A stretch of DNA of 64,000 nucleotides from Mycetocola miduiensis (GTDB lineage Bacteria > Actinomycetota > Actinomycetes > Actinomycetales > Microbacteriaceae). The notes under the pieces were generated by a model. That model saw only the letters and a program-made list of their open reading frames with translations. It searched no databases and was not told the DNA's origin. Where the stretch lies: positions 22,466 to 86,465 of the forward strand of contig NZ_FOVM01000003.1 of assembly GCF_900115155.1 (NCBI RefSeq), written 5' to 3'. Shown here in pieces: positions 17,944 through 27,698 of the stretch (within the stretch, counting starts at the first letter, position 1; each line of letters opens with the position of its first letter). A program made the translations under genes and the position numbers.

Positions 17944-18942
17944 TCAGCGTCCCCAGCGGAGGGCGGCCGTTTGCACCGGTGCGTCCCACAACTCGGTCAG
18001 CTCATCATCGAGCTTGAGCACCGAAAGCGACATGCCTTGCATCTCGAGGGATGTTGTGAAGTTGCCCACGAGAGACCGAGTGACCTCGATCCCTCGCTCG
18101 GCGAGCACCTGTGCCGCCCGGCGGTAGATGATGTAGAGCTCGATTTGCGGTGTCCCGCCCATGCCGTTGACGAGCAGCAGGACCTTGTCTCCTGACGCAA
18201 ACGGGATGTCGTCGATAATCGGGCCGAGGAGGCGGTCGACGATGGCGTCGGCCGGCTGCAGCTTGATCTTCTCCCGGCCAGGCTCACCGTGGATTCCGAT
18301 GCCGATCTCCATCTCATCGTCCTCGAGGGCGAAGCTCGGCTCTCCGGCGTGCGGAACCACACACGGCGTCAGCGCCACCCCCATGGAGCGCACCTGCGCG
18401 ATCACCTTCTCGGCCACAGCGGCGACGTCGTCGAGCGAGTCGCCTCGTTGGGCGGACGCGCCGGCGATTTTCTCGACCAGTACCGTGCCTGCCACTCCCC
18501 TGCGCCCGGCAGTGTAGAGCGAGTCCTGCACGGCGACGTCGTCATTGACGACCACGCTGCGAACCTCAATACCGTCAACCGCGGCAAGGTCGGCCGCCGT
18601 TTCGAAGTTGAGCACATCCCCCGTGTAGTTCTTGACGATGTGCAGCACACCACGCCCCCCGTCGACCGCCGCTGTAGCGGCGACAATCGGATCCGGGGTC
18701 GGCGATGTGAAGACAGCGCCAGGAACGGCGGCGTCGAGCATCCCGAAACCGACGAATCCCCCGTGGAGCGGTTCGTGTCCGCTGCCGCCCCCTGAAACGA
18801 TGCCCACTTTGCCTGACGGGGCATCCGACCGGACGATGAAGATCGGGTCGGTGGATGCCCGTACGATGTCTGCGTGCGCCGAGGCGAAACCCTCGACCGA
18901 TTCGGGGACGACATTCTTGGGGTCGTTGATGAGCTTCTTCAT
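17944..18942 (-). CDS. dhaK: Dihydroxyacetone kinase subunit DhaK
   Basis: A 332-residue substrate-binding subunit. The start is ATG 18942, with AGGAGAG upstream and the typical MKKLINDP N-terminus; an 18-codon upstream extension is rejected. [15 protein letters not shown] (about 51-65) and GIGIHGEPG (about 219-227) are the conserved substrate loops, and the His in the second forms the covalent hemiaminal with dihydroxyacetone. Together with DhaL and DhaM it makes dihydroxyacetone phosphate for glycolysis. No glycerol dehydrogenase or DhaR regulator is present nearby. Confidence 0.94.
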   Translation of the reverse strand: MKKLINDPKNVVPESVEGFASAHADIVRASTDPIFIVRSDAPSGKVGIVSGGGSGHEPLHGGFVGFGMLDAAVPGAVFTSPTPDPIVAATAAVDGGRGVLHIVKNYTGDVLNFETAADLAAVDGIEVRSVVVNDDVAVQDSLYTAGRRGVAGTVLVEKIAGASAQRGDSLDDVAAVAEKVIAQVRSMGVALTPCVVPHAGEPSFALEDDEMEIGIGIHGEPGREKIKLQPADAIVDRLLGPIIDDIPFASGDKVLLLVNGMGGTPQIELYIIYRRAAQVLAERGIEVTRSLVGNFTTSLEMQGMSLSVLKLDDELTELWDAPVQTAALRWGR

Positions 18943-19001
18943 TGGAACTCTCCTGCTATTCGCGAACCGGAACCTGCCCCTGACTGAGGCAGCCACTCCA
19001 C

Positions 19002-19007
19002 AACCTA
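19002..19007 (-). promoter_or_regulatory. Possible -10 box of the dha operon
   Basis: TAGGTT on the minus strand lies about 60 nt before dhaK ATG. It sits in the 93-bp gap after trpD, which also holds a near-palindromic GGTTCnGGTTCGCGAA segment (about 18960-18975) that might bind a regulator. Confidence 0.3.
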
Positions 19008-19035
19008 GCTGCCGTGCCGCCGAGGCGTAAGGGGT

Positions 19036-20103
19036 TCAGGACGCCGACGCCCGCCCTTGGGTTGCGCGGACCCATTCCTCCAGCTTCGCGGCCGCCCGGC
19101 CGGAATCGACCGCCTCGCGCGCGATTCCGAGCTGCGCCTGGAACCGGTCCAGGATGCTGACCTGCATCTGCGACGGGTCCTCGGCGAGGCGGTACGCCAC
19201 AAGCCCTGCTGCGGCGTTCAGCAGGACGATGTCCCGCACTGGGCCCTGCTCCCCCGCCAGGACGCGGCGCACGACGTCGGCATTGTGTCGAGGGCCCCCT
19301 CCGACGAGATCGCTCATCTTCGACCGCGGAATCCCGAGGTCGCGCGGGTCCAGGTCGTGCTCGGTGACGAGGCCGCGGCTGATCTCCCAGATGTGCGAGT
19401 GCCCGGTGGTTGTGAGCTCGTCGAGTCCGTCATCGCCGCGGAACACGAGCGCCGTGGCGCCGCGCGTCTGGAATACACCGACGAACAGGGGCACCCGGTC
19501 CAGTTGGGCGACGCCGACGGCGGACGCCTCGGGCCGCGCGGGGTTGCAGAGCGGCCCGAGGTAGTTGAAGACGGTCGGAATCCCGAGTTCGGCGCGCACG
19601 GGGGCCGCGTGCCGGAAACCGGGGTGGAACGCGGATGCGAAAGCGAAAGTGATGCCGGTCTCGGTGAGGGCGGATGCCACCGCCTCCGGCGACAGGGTCA
19701 GGTCGATTCCGAGTTCAGACAGCACATCGCTGGCGCCGGAGGTCGAGCTCACCGCCTTGTTCCCGTGTTTGATGACGGGAACCTCGCTTGCGGCGACCAC
19801 AAGGCAGGCCATGGTGGAGATGTTCACGGTTCCGAACCGGTCGCCGCCTGTTCCGACGATGTCCAGAGCCATGGAGTCAACCGGTAGCGACACCGATTTC
19901 TCGAGGATCGCATCCCGGAAACCGACGATTTCGTTGACCGACTCCCCCTTCGCCCGCAGCGCCACGAGAAAGCCGGCGATCTGCGCCGACGACGCTTCAC
20001 CGCTGATGACCTGCTCCATCGCCCACGTCGCTTCGGCAACGCTGAGATCGTCTCCCCCGAGGAGGGTCGTGAGGACGTAGGGCCAGCTTGGAGAATCAGA
20101 CAT
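19036..20103 (-). CDS. trpD: Anthranilate phosphoribosyltransferase
   Basis: A 355-residue enzyme of tryptophan synthesis that joins anthranilate to phosphoribosyl diphosphate. The nucleotide loop GTGGDRFGTVNIS (about 85-97), the KHGNKAVSS motif and the metal region with DE pairs (DDGLDELT) are all intact. The length is normal. It is not in a trp operon; placement next to ctaE-qcrCAB is a common actinobacterial arrangement. The start codon lies 7 nt after a TACCAT box, so the mRNA may be leaderless. Confidence 0.94.
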   Translation of the reverse strand: MSDSPSWPYVLTTLLGGDDLSVAEATWAMEQVISGEASSAQIAGFLVALRAKGESVNEIVGFRDAILEKSVSLPVDSMALDIVGTGGDRFGTVNISTMACLVVAASEVPVIKHGNKAVSSTSGASDVLSELGIDLTLSPEAVASALTETGITFAFASAFHPGFRHAAPVRAELGIPTVFNYLGPLCNPARPEASAVGVAQLDRVPLFVGVFQTRGATALVFRGDDGLDELTTTGHSHIWEISRGLVTEHDLDPRDLGIPRSKMSDLVGGGPRHNADVVRRVLAGEQGPVRDIVLLNAAAGLVAYRLAEDPSQMQVSILDRFQAQLGIAREAVDSGRAAAKLEEWVRATQGRASAS

Positions 20104-20110
20104 AGCTCAA

Positions 20111-20116
20111 ATGGTA
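20111..20116 (-). promoter_or_regulatory. -10 box of trpD (leaderless candidate)
   Basis: TACCAT on the minus strand ends 7 nt before the trpD ATG. Transcription would begin at or next to the start codon. No ribosome-binding site is seen in the 7 nt. Confidence 0.45.
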
Positions 20117-20233
20117 TCGACCGAGCGACTGACGGCGCATTCACGGCGGATTCCCTGCCCGTTGTGAGCGTTGCCTAACCTACGAGACTTGCCGCCGGGG
20201 CTGGGAATGCGAAAATCCGGCTGGGATATCGGC

Positions 20234-20239
20234 CATAAT
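20234..20239 (+). promoter_or_regulatory. -10 box of ctaE-qcrCAB (leaderless candidate)
   Basis: CATAAT ends 6 nt before GTG 20246. The GGAGAA next to the start is too close to serve as a ribosome-binding site, which supports a leaderless start at the GTG. No clear -35 is visible. Confidence 0.45.
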
Positions 20240-20245
20240 GGAGAA

Positions 20246-20875
20246 GTGACGAGCACTTCATTGAACTATGCGGCGAGAGCCCCGAAGATCAACAGGCCAA
20301 ACACTGTCGCTGTAGGCACCATCGTGTGGCTCGGCAGTGAGGTCATGTTCTTCGCGGGACTTTTCGCGATCTATTTCACCCTCCGGTCGGTAGCACCGGA
20401 CCTCTGGGCCAGCGAGACCGCCCTGCTGAACGTTCCGTTCTCGACGGTCAACACGATCATCCTGGTGAGCTCATCGTTCACCTGCCAGTTCGGCGTCTTC
20501 GCCGCTGAGCGGATGCAGCCCCGGTCCGTCGGCTGGAAGCCTTCCCAGTGGGGAATGGTCGAGTGGTTCTTCCTCACCTACGCTCTCGGCGCCATCTTCG
20601 TAGCCGGCCAGATCTACGAGTACGCCATCCTCGTGAGCGAAGGCGTGTCGCTGTCGTCCAACGCATACGGTTCCGCGTTCTACTTCACTACCGGTTTCCA
20701 CGGCCTCCACGTCACCGGAGGGCTCATCGCATTCCTCCTCGTGATCGGTCGTGCGTACGCCGTCAAGTCGTTCGGTCACAAGGAAGCGACGAGCGCCATC
20801 GTCGTCTCCTACTACTGGCACTTCGTTGATGTCGTCTGGATCGGCCTCTTCTTCGTCATCTACGTACTTCAATAG
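20246..20875 (+). CDS. ctaE: Cytochrome c oxidase subunit III
   Basis: A 209-residue membrane protein with five helices. The core motif [17 protein letters not shown] (about 26-42) and the C-terminal [15 protein letters not shown] are subunit III hallmarks; the latter carries the conserved His and Glu/Asp region near lipid. GTG 20246 is chosen because it gives the family N-terminus (VTSTSLN); in-frame starts at 20171 and 20207 would add an unconserved extension. It is the first gene of the ctaE-qcrC-qcrA-qcrB operon of the aa3-bc1 supercomplex. Confidence 0.93.
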   Translation: MTSTSLNYAARAPKINRPNTVAVGTIVWLGSEVMFFAGLFAIYFTLRSVAPDLWASETALLNVPFSTVNTIILVSSSFTCQFGVFAAERMQPRSVGWKPSQWGMVEWFFLTYALGAIFVAGQIYEYAILVSEGVSLSSNAYGSAFYFTTGFHGLHVTGGLIAFLLVIGRAYAVKSFGHKEATSAIVVSYYWHFVDVVWIGLFFVIYVLQ

Positions 20876-20895
20876 CAACCGGAGAAAGCACAGCA

Positions 20896-21711
20896 ATGCC
20901 CAGGACAACATCCCCCTCCGCCTCCAAGAGCCGGAAAGCACGCCGCCGCGGCCCGCTCGCCACGATTTCGCTTCTCGCCGTCGGCCTTCTCTTCACCGGT
21001 GGCGCTTACGCCGCCTTCTCGACGAGCACCGCAAGCGCCGAAGTTCCCGCTGTGGTCAGCGCGGCGAGTGTTGAGGAGGGCGAGAAGCTCTTCGCGGCGA
21101 ACTGCGCCTCCTGCCACGGCCTCGCGCTTGAGGGCACGGAGAACGCTCCGAGCCTGATCGGCGTCGGCGCGGCTGCCGTCGACTTCCAGGTCGGAACGGG
21201 ACGGATGCCGATGCAGGCCCACGGCCCGCAGGCCCCGGACAAGCCCGTCCAGTTCACCGACGAGCAGATCCTGTCGATGGCACAGTACGTTGCATCCATC
21301 GCCCCCGGCCCCGCTATCCCCGACGAGTCTCTCCTCGACGGCGAGGGCGACGTCGCCAACGGTGCCGAACTGTTCCGCATCAACTGCGCCATGTGCCACA
21401 ACGTCGCCGGTGCCGGAGGCGCCCTCACCGAGGGCAAGTGGGCACCAAGCCTGTCGGGCGTCGAGCCCGCGCACATCTACGAGGCAATGGTCACCGGACC
21501 GCAGAACATGCCCGTCTTCAACGACGCGAACCTCACCCCCGAAGACAAGCGAGATGTCATCTCGGCACTCAAATTTATGGAAGAAAACCCCTCACCAGGC
21601 GGAAACCAGCTCGGTTCGCTCGGGCCGGTCGCTGAGGGACTCTTCCTCTGGATTTTCGGTCTCGGCACCATCGTCGCGATTACCGTGTGGATCACAGCAC
21701 GGTCGAACTAG
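20896..21711 (+). CDS. qcrC: Diheme cytochrome c subunit of the bc complex
   Basis: A 271-residue protein with an N-terminal membrane anchor (about 20-42) and a C-terminal one (about 247-268). Two haem-binding CxxCH motifs are seen at 70-74 (CASCH) and 164-168 (CAMCH), giving the two tandem cytochrome c domains that pass electrons directly to the oxidase CuA site without a soluble cytochrome c. GGAGAAAG lies upstream of ATG 20896. The axial Met residues are likely in GRMPMQ and NMPVF. Confidence 0.95.
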   Translation: MPRTTSPSASKSRKARRRGPLATISLLAVGLLFTGGAYAAFSTSTASAEVPAVVSAASVEEGEKLFAANCASCHGLALEGTENAPSLIGVGAAAVDFQVGTGRMPMQAHGPQAPDKPVQFTDEQILSMAQYVASIAPGPAIPDESLLDGEGDVANGAELFRINCAMCHNVAGAGGALTEGKWAPSLSGVEPAHIYEAMVTGPQNMPVFNDANLTPEDKRDVISALKFMEENPSPGGNQLGSLGPVAEGLFLWIFGLGTIVAITVWITARSN

Positions 21712-21754
21712 GCACGAGGCTTTAGAAGAATGCGCAGAATTATGAAGGAGCAAC

Positions 21755-22837
21755 ATGGCACAGGACGGTAACAGCGGCACGGACATCGCCGCTGCCGACT
21801 CGTCGAGCACCGGCCACGGCACCGAACACGCCGTCGGCACGGCGGTTGTGGCCAGGGATGCGGTCCAGAACCCAGGATTCCCCCCTCACCGCGCCCGGGT
21901 CACCGACCTTGACCCGAAGAAGGAGAAGAACGCTGAGCGTACGGTTTACACGCTCTTCTACCTCTCCATCGTCGGCAGCGTGTTGGCCATTGCGGCATAC
22001 ATGGCGTTCCCGATCATTCCGGAGGACATCGGCTCCGTCCGGATGAACAACCTCATGATCGGTCTCGGTCTCGCCCTGGCATTGCTGGCGATCGGCATCG
22101 GAGCCGTGCACTGGGGTAAGGCCCTCATGCACGACCAAGAGGGCATCGACATGCGTCACCCGGTGCGCGGCTCGGAAGACACCAGGGCACGCGCCGTTGA
22201 GATCTTCGATGAGGCCAACCGGGAGTCCGGCTTCGGTCGTCGTTCCCTGATCCGCAACAGCCTGATCGGTGCGCTCATCGCGTTCCCGCTCCCGGCCATC
22301 GTCCTGTTCCGCGGGCTCGCCCCCGAGAACGAGAACCCGGTCGACCTGCTCAAGCACACGATGTGGGAAGCCGGCGACAAGCTTGCCCGCGACCCCTCCG
22401 GACTGCCGATCAAGGCATCCGATGTCACGATTGGGTCGGTCTTCCACGTCATCCCCGAAAAGCTGGCCAGCGTCGGACACTCCGAGGGCTACCTCGAGGA
22501 GAAGGCAAAGGCCATCGTCCTGCTGATGCGGCTCAAGCCTGAAGACCTCGTCGAAGACGAGGACAAGAAGGACTGGTCGTACGACGGAATCGTCGCATAC
22601 TCGAAGGTGTGCACCCACGTCGGATGCCCCGTGGCGTTGTACGAGCAGCAGACCCACCATCTGCTCTGCCCGTGCCACCAGTCGCAGTTCGATGTCACCA
22701 ACCACTGCGCCGTGATCTTCGGACCCGCGGCACGTCCCCTTCCGCAGCTTCCGATCGCGATCGATGACGAGGGCTACCTCATCGCCCAGAGCGACTTCCG
22801 CGAACCTGTTGGCCCGAGTTTCTGGGAGCGTCATTGA
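21755..22837 (+). CDS. qcrA: Rieske iron-sulfur subunit of the bc complex
   Basis: A 360-residue protein with three predicted membrane helices (about 65-85, 100-120 and 165-190), as in actinobacterial QcrA. The 2Fe-2S site is formed by C286-x-H288 (CTHVGC) and C305-x-x-H308 (CPCHQSQF), with the extra disulfide Cys in each motif. It accepts electrons from menaquinol. The last part is believed to be exported by Tat in this group. AAGGAG precedes ATG 21755; the stop overlaps the TTG start of qcrB. Confidence 0.95.
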   Translation: MAQDGNSGTDIAAADSSSTGHGTEHAVGTAVVARDAVQNPGFPPHRARVTDLDPKKEKNAERTVYTLFYLSIVGSVLAIAAYMAFPIIPEDIGSVRMNNLMIGLGLALALLAIGIGAVHWGKALMHDQEGIDMRHPVRGSEDTRARAVEIFDEANRESGFGRRSLIRNSLIGALIAFPLPAIVLFRGLAPENENPVDLLKHTMWEAGDKLARDPSGLPIKASDVTIGSVFHVIPEKLASVGHSEGYLEEKAKAIVLLMRLKPEDLVEDEDKKDWSYDGIVAYSKVCTHVGCPVALYEQQTHHLLCPCHQSQFDVTNHCAVIFGPAARPLPQLPIAIDDEGYLIAQSDFREPVGPSFWERH

Positions 22838-24456
22838 ACACCGTCACGGCCCCGGCCGAACCAAGACCAGCCGTACCGGCGAAGAAGTCCGGCGGTTTCA
22901 CGGCAGCCGCGTCGAACTACATTGACGAGCGGACGAGCATCTCGACCGCCGTCAAGGAACTCGGTCGCAAGATCTTCCCCGACCACTGGTCGTTCCTGCT
23001 CGGTGAAGTGGCGCTGTACAGCTTCGTCATCATCCTTCTCTCGGGAACGTTCCTGACGTTCTTCTTCGATGCGTCGATGGCCGAGGTGCACTACGACGGC
23101 TCGTACGTGCCGCTTAAGGGCGTCGAGATGTCGGCGGCAATGGCATCCACCCTCGACATCTCCTTCGACATCCGTGGCGGCCTTCTCATGCGCCAGGTCC
23201 ACCACTGGGCAGCACTGCTGTTCGTGGCCTCGATCGGCCTGCACATGCTGCGCATCTTCTTCACCGGTGCCTTCCGCAAGCCGCGTGAGCTCAACTGGGT
23301 GATCGGCTTCGTCCTCTTCATCCTCGCCATGGCTGAAGGCTTCACCGGTTACTCACTACCTGATGACCTGCTCTCCGGTAACGGCCTGCGGATCATCGAC
23401 GGCATGGTGAAGGGCATTCCGCTCATCGGCACGTGGACCTCGTTCCTCCTCTTCGGCGGCGAGTTCCCCGGCACAGCGATCGTCGGTCGCCTGTACTCCC
23501 TCCATATCCTTTTGCTTCCGGCGATCATCCTCGTGCTCATCGCCCTGCACCTGCTGTTCGTCGTCGTGCACAAGCACACCCAGTACCCCGGCCCAGGACG
23601 CACCGAGCAGAACGTCGTCGGATTCCCGATCCTCCCGGTGTACGCAGCGAAGGCCGGTGGGTTCTTCTTCATCGTCTTCGGTGTTGTCATGCTCATCGCG
23701 TCGCTGTTCACGATCAACCCGGTCTGGAACTACGGCCCGTACGACCCGTCCCCGGTCTCCGCAGGTACCCAGCCTGACTGGTACATCGGCTTCGCCGACG
23801 GCGTCCTGCGACTGGCTCCCCCGCACCTGGATGTTGTTCTCTTCGACCACACCTTCTCGTTCGGGATCCTGATTCCACTCACCCTGGTCGGCGTGTTCAT
23901 CATGCTCGTGCTGTTCTACCCGTTCATCGAGGCGTGGATCACCGGCGACAAGCGGGAACACCACATCCTCGACCGTCCCCGCAACGCGGCGACCCGCACG
24001 GCGATCGGCGCAGCCGGCGTCACGTTCTACGCCGTCCTGTGGGCTGCTGCGAGCTCGGACATCATCGCGACTCACTTCAAGCTCACGATGGAGGGTGTCA
24101 TCCACACCCTGCAGGTGCTGCTGTTCCTCGGACCGGTCATCGCCTACTTCATCGCGAAGCGCACCTGCCTCGCGCTGCAGAAGAAGGATCGCTCGATCGC
24201 GCTCCACGGCTACGAGTCTGGCCGCATCGTCCGTCTGCCCGGTGGCGAGTACATCGAGGTGCACGAACCTGTCGATGACTTCGAGCGCTGGAAGCTCGTC
24301 AGCCACGAGTCCTACCAGCCGCTGATGATCCGCCCGGACTCGCGCGGACGTATCACCGTGGCCCAGCGCGCACGGGCGGTCCTCTCACGGTGGTTCTTCG
24401 AAGACCGCATCGACCCGATCACACGGGCCGAGATCGAATCCTCCAACCACCACTAG
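22834..24456 (+). CDS. qcrB: Cytochrome b subunit of the bc complex
   Basis: A 540-residue polytopic protein. The haem-ligand histidines sit in RQVHHWAALLF and the paired LHMLR, then LHILLL and LIALHLLFVVVHKHTQ. The long C-terminal soluble tail with extra helices is typical of the actinobacterial menaquinol form. The TTG start (22834) overlaps the qcrA stop (TTGA), which suggests tight translational coupling. It is the target of Q203-like inhibitors in mycobacteria, known from the family and not tested here. Confidence 0.95.
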   Translation: MNTVTAPAEPRPAVPAKKSGGFTAAASNYIDERTSISTAVKELGRKIFPDHWSFLLGEVALYSFVIILLSGTFLTFFFDASMAEVHYDGSYVPLKGVEMSAAMASTLDISFDIRGGLLMRQVHHWAALLFVASIGLHMLRIFFTGAFRKPRELNWVIGFVLFILAMAEGFTGYSLPDDLLSGNGLRIIDGMVKGIPLIGTWTSFLLFGGEFPGTAIVGRLYSLHILLLPAIILVLIALHLLFVVVHKHTQYPGPGRTEQNVVGFPILPVYAAKAGGFFFIVFGVVMLIASLFTINPVWNYGPYDPSPVSAGTQPDWYIGFADGVLRLAPPHLDVVLFDHTFSFGILIPLTLVGVFIMLVLFYPFIEAWITGDKREHHILDRPRNAATRTAIGAAGVTFYAVLWAAASSDIIATHFKLTMEGVIHTLQVLLFLGPVIAYFIAKRTCLALQKKDRSIALHGYESGRIVRLPGGEYIEVHEPVDDFERWKLVSHESYQPLMIRPDSRGRITVAQRARAVLSRWFFEDRIDPITRAEIESSNHH

Positions 24457-24474
24457 GACGAGTTCCTTCAACAC

Positions 24475-24528
24475 GATCGGGCAGCGTTGACCCTCCACCG
24501 TTTGGCAGGGGGGCTTCGCTGCCCGATC
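24475..24528 (+). promoter_or_regulatory. 12-bp inverted repeat enclosing a start codon
   Basis: GATCGGGCAGCG (24475-24486) is the exact reverse complement of CGCTGCCCGATC (24517-24528). The 30-nt loop begins with the TTG start of the methyltransferase gene. The right arm encodes the CPIC zinc motif. It could terminate qcrB mRNA, bind a protein, or modulate initiation of the next gene. Confidence 0.55.
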
Positions 24529-25353
24529 TGTTTCTCAGCCGGTTTCGGCACTGTTCCGCTCTCCCCTACCGGTACGCTCGTTCTCGGTTGTGCGAACGGG
24601 CACCGGTTCGATGTGAACAAGCGCGGCTACGTGTCCCTCCTGCCCCCGAAAACCCGGGTGGTCGGGGACAGCGCCGAGATGCTTGCCGCGCGCGCCCGGT
24701 TCTTCGCGACGGGGGCGTACCAGCCGATCGCTGACGCGGTAGCCGGGGCATCTTCGAACGCCGTTACAGGTGCCGGCGCCCGGATCGCTGAGATCGGCTG
24801 CGGCACCGGCTACTATCTCGACGCGGTCAGCAGCGCTGTCGACGCCGGAGACATCCTCGCAGCTGACCTGTCGCCTGCCGCCGTCCGAACCGCTGTGAAC
24901 AGCGTCCCGGGAGCCGTTGGACTGGTACTCGACGTCTGGCAGCCACTCCCCCTCGCCGATGCGTCACGGGACATTCTGCTCAGCGTCTTCGCCCCCAGAA
25001 ATCTTCCTGAATTCGCCAGGGTGCTCGATATCGACGGATGCCTGGTTGCCGTCGTGCCCACCGGCAACCACCTCCACGAAGCGCGCGCTGCCGGTCTCGC
25101 CCTCGACATCCCTGAGGGCAAGGCCGACGACCTGGTGCGCACAGCTGAGCCCTGGTTCGATGAGGTCGAACGCACCGAGGTCGAGTTCCAGATGACGCTC
25201 GACGGCGAAGCGCTCGAACTCTTGCTGGGGATGGGCCCGTCAGCCCATCATGCGCTCACCACGGACCGCGCGCCGGATGCTCCTGGTATCGTCACGGCAT
25301 CCGTCACCGTCCTCACCCTCCGTCGCACCCCGAATTCAGGCGATCCTGCCTGA
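24487..25353 (+). CDS. RlmA-like 23S rRNA (guanine-N1) methyltransferase
   Basis: A 288-residue class I methyltransferase with an N-terminal zinc-binding motif: CPIC (12-15) then CANGHRFDVNKRGYV (about 36-50), as in RlmA. The AdoMet loop is EIGCGTGYY (about 101-109). RlmA enzymes methylate G745 or G748 in helix 35 of 23S rRNA and can affect tylosin or mycinamicin resistance (TlrB). Which base this one modifies cannot be told. TTG 24487 is the assumed start; a second TTG at 24502 is possible. It follows qcrB by 30 bp. Confidence 0.8.
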   Translation: MTLHRLAGGLRCPICFSAGFGTVPLSPTGTLVLGCANGHRFDVNKRGYVSLLPPKTRVVGDSAEMLAARARFFATGAYQPIADAVAGASSNAVTGAGARIAEIGCGTGYYLDAVSSAVDAGDILAADLSPAAVRTAVNSVPGAVGLVLDVWQPLPLADASRDILLSVFAPRNLPEFARVLDIDGCLVAVVPTGNHLHEARAAGLALDIPEGKADDLVRTAEPWFDEVERTEVEFQMTLDGEALELLLGMGPSAHHALTTDRAPDAPGIVTASVTVLTLRRTPNSGDPA

Positions 25354-25492
25354 GCGTCGGAGTGTCGCGCCCTCCGGAAGGCGAGTCGGCCCGGATCTGC
25401 TGGTTCTGAAGGCCTGAAGGCCGGAGCCGCCTGAATCCGAAGGACCGAACCTCCTGAATTTGAAGCATGGAAGCGCGGCAAACCCCGCCAAA

Positions 25493-25532
25493 CCCGAAAC
25501 GGCCAGGCACATCAGTGCCTGGCCGTTTCGGG
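25493..25532. terminator. Strong bidirectional terminator
   Basis: A perfect 18-bp stem (25493-25510 with 25515-25532) has a 4-nt ATCA loop. It lies between convergent genes: the methyltransferase on + and ctaF on -. GTTTCGGGTTTGG follows the stem on the minus strand, giving a modest T-rich tail. The rest of the gap (25354-25492) has only a small hairpin around the methyltransferase stop. Confidence 0.85.
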
Positions 25533-25543
25533 TGTTGCCGGTG

Positions 25544-25966
25544 TCAGTGGGCGTGGTACCCGCGGTAGAACTCGTAAGTCCAGCCGACGACAGAGACCAC
25601 CAGCACCGGAACCGCGATGAACGAGATCCAGAAGCCGACCGACAAGCCGAGCATCATGAGCGCTCCACCACCGGCGAGGATGATGGGCCACCAGCTCCAC
25701 GGAGCGAAGTGGCCGAGCTCCGGGTCGCCGTCATCGATGTTCGAGCTGAGGATGTCCTCCGGTAGCTCCCCACCCTGGTGACGGTGCACCCGGTTGAGGT
25801 AGAAGCCGAGGAACAGCGCCAAAAGCACCGACAGTGTGAGCGCTGTCGCGCCGGCCCATTCAATGGTGCCGTGGGATGGATCGTTGAGGCTCCAGACGAT
25901 GTACGTCACATCGGCGATCGCGAAGAAGCCCGCGAGGATCCAGAAAAGGTTGACGTTCGCTTTCAT
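25544..25966 (-). CDS. ctaF: Cytochrome c oxidase subunit IV (actinobacterial CtaF)
   Basis: A 140-residue membrane protein with four helices (about 7-25, 38-56, 90-108 and 110-130). It is the small actinobacterial subunit IV found in the aa3 oxidase. The acidic stretch LPEDILSSNIDDGDPELG (about 68-85) and the PWSWWP motif are conserved. The ATG overlaps the ctaD stop by 1 bp (TAATG). It is the last gene of ctaC-ctaD-ctaF and faces a strong terminator. Confidence 0.93.
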   Translation of the reverse strand: MKANVNLFWILAGFFAIADVTYIVWSLNDPSHGTIEWAGATALTLSVLLALFLGFYLNRVHRHQGGELPEDILSSNIDDGDPELGHFAPWSWWPIILAGGGALMMLGLSVGFWISFIAVPVLVVSVVGWTYEFYRGYHAH

Positions 25967-27696
25967 TACTTCACTTCACCTTCCGCGAGATCGTACGTCG
26001 GGGCATCCGGGGCGTCCTTCGCCGGGCCGACGCCAACGGGGATGCCGGCTTCGGGGTGGTTCAGATCGAAGGCCGGACGCTCTGAACGAATGCGCGGAAT
26101 CGACGTGAAGTTGTGACGAGGTGGCGGGCAGGATGTCGCCCATTCGAGCGATCCGCCGTAACCCCACGGGTCGTTGACGGTCACCTTCGGCGCCTTGCGG
26201 GCCGTGATGTACACGTTCAGGAAGAACGGAAGCATCGACAGCGCGAGAATCATCGAGCCGACCGTCGACAGCTGGTTCATCCAGGTGAAACCATCCTCGG
26301 GCGAGTACGTCGCGTAACGACGCGGCATCCCGACGACCCCGAGCCAGTGCTGGATGAGGAACGTCGTGTGGAAGCCGATGAAGAGCAGCCAGAAATGCCA
26401 GTAGCCGAGCCTCTCGTTGAGCATCTTGCCGGTCCACTTGGGCCACCAGAAGTAGAACCCGCTGAACATTGCGAAGACGACGGTACCGAACACGACGTAG
26501 TGGAAGTGCGCCACGACGAAGTATGTGTCAGAGACGTGGAAGTCGAGCGGCGGCGACGCCAGGATGACACCGGTGAGTCCACCGAACGTGAAGGTGATGA
26601 GGAAGCCGATCGCCCAGAGCATGGGCGTCTCGAAGGTAACGGACCCCCGCCACATCGTGCCGACCCAGTTGAAGATCTTCACGCCGGTCGGAACCGCGAT
26701 GAGCATTGTCATCAGTGCGAAGAACGGCAGCAGGACCGACCCGGTCACGTACATGTGGTGTGCCCACACCGTGACGGAGAGGGCGGCGATCGCGATCGTC
26801 GCGTAGACCAGCGTCTTGTATCCGAAGATCGGCTTACGGCTGAAGACCGGGAAGACCTCACTCACGATGCCGAAGAACGGCAGGGCGATGATGTAGACCT
26901 CGGGGTGGCCGAAGAACCAGAACAGGTGCTGCCAGAGAATCACTCCGCCGTTCTCGGCGTCATAGATGTGCGCGTCGAAGACTCGGTCTGCGCCGAGCGC
27001 GAAGAGGGCCGCAGCGAGAACCGGGAAGGCCATCAGGACGAGCAGCGACGTGACGAGCGTGTTCCAGGTGAAGATCGGCATCCGGAACATGGTCATGCCG
27101 GGAGCGCGCATGGTGATGATCGTGGTGATGAAGTTCACACCACCGAGGATTGTTCCGAACCCGGACAGCGCCAGGCCGAGCACCCAGAGGTTACCGCCGA
27201 TGCCCGGCGTGAACGTTGTGCTTGAGAGCGGTGCATACGCGAACCAGCCGAAGGAGGCTGCACCCTGAGGGGTGAGGAACCCGCCCACGGCCAGGAGACT
27301 GCCGAACAGGAAAAGCCAGAATGCGAAGGCGTTCAGTCGCGGGAACGCGACGTCCGGGGCACCGATCTGCAGGGGCATAAGCGCGTTGGCGAACCCGGCG
27401 AACAGCGGCGTCGCGAACATGAGCAGCATGATCGTGCCGTGCATGGTGAACAGCTGGTTGTACTGTTCCTTCGTTTCGAGCAGGTTGAGGCCCGGTTCGA
27501 ACAGCTGCGCACGGATGATCAGGGCCATCACGCCGCCGATGCAGAAGAACAGGAACGAGGAGATCAGGTACATGTACCCGATCGTCTTGTGGTCGGTGGA
27601 GGTGATCCAGTTGACGAGGACGTTCCCCTTGCGCTGCACCGTATTCCGGTTCAGCACACGGGCCTGTCCAGCAGGAATCTCGATGGTGGTAGCCAT
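25966..27696 (-). CDS. ctaD: Cytochrome c oxidase subunit I
   Basis: A 576-residue catalytic subunit of aa3 oxidase with twelve helices. The binuclear-centre motif [13 protein letters not shown] carries the Cu-B His and cross-linked Tyr, and the pair of histidines in VWAHHMY is intact. His in TMHGTIML is a haem a ligand. A long upstream frame to 27891 is out of place inside ctaC; the real start is ATG 27696 with GGAGG before it. The gene begins 2 bp after the ctaC stop. Confidence 0.96.
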   Translation of the reverse strand: MATTIEIPAGQARVLNRNTVQRKGNVLVNWITSTDHKTIGYMYLISSFLFFCIGGVMALIIRAQLFEPGLNLLETKEQYNQLFTMHGTIMLLMFATPLFAGFANALMPLQIGAPDVAFPRLNAFAFWLFLFGSLLAVGGFLTPQGAASFGWFAYAPLSSTTFTPGIGGNLWVLGLALSGFGTILGGVNFITTIITMRAPGMTMFRMPIFTWNTLVTSLLVLMAFPVLAAALFALGADRVFDAHIYDAENGGVILWQHLFWFFGHPEVYIIALPFFGIVSEVFPVFSRKPIFGYKTLVYATIAIAALSVTVWAHHMYVTGSVLLPFFALMTMLIAVPTGVKIFNWVGTMWRGSVTFETPMLWAIGFLITFTFGGLTGVILASPPLDFHVSDTYFVVAHFHYVVFGTVVFAMFSGFYFWWPKWTGKMLNERLGYWHFWLLFIGFHTTFLIQHWLGVVGMPRRYATYSPEDGFTWMNQLSTVGSMILALSMLPFFLNVYITARKAPKVTVNDPWGYGGSLEWATSCPPPRHNFTSIPRIRSERPAFDLNHPEAGIPVGVGPAKDAPDAPTYDLAEGEVK

Positions 27697-27698
27697 GG

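Noticed and set aside
26113..27225. 370-codon open frame antisense to ctaD
   Set aside because: Extremely charged with no recognisable domain; ctaD is unambiguous.
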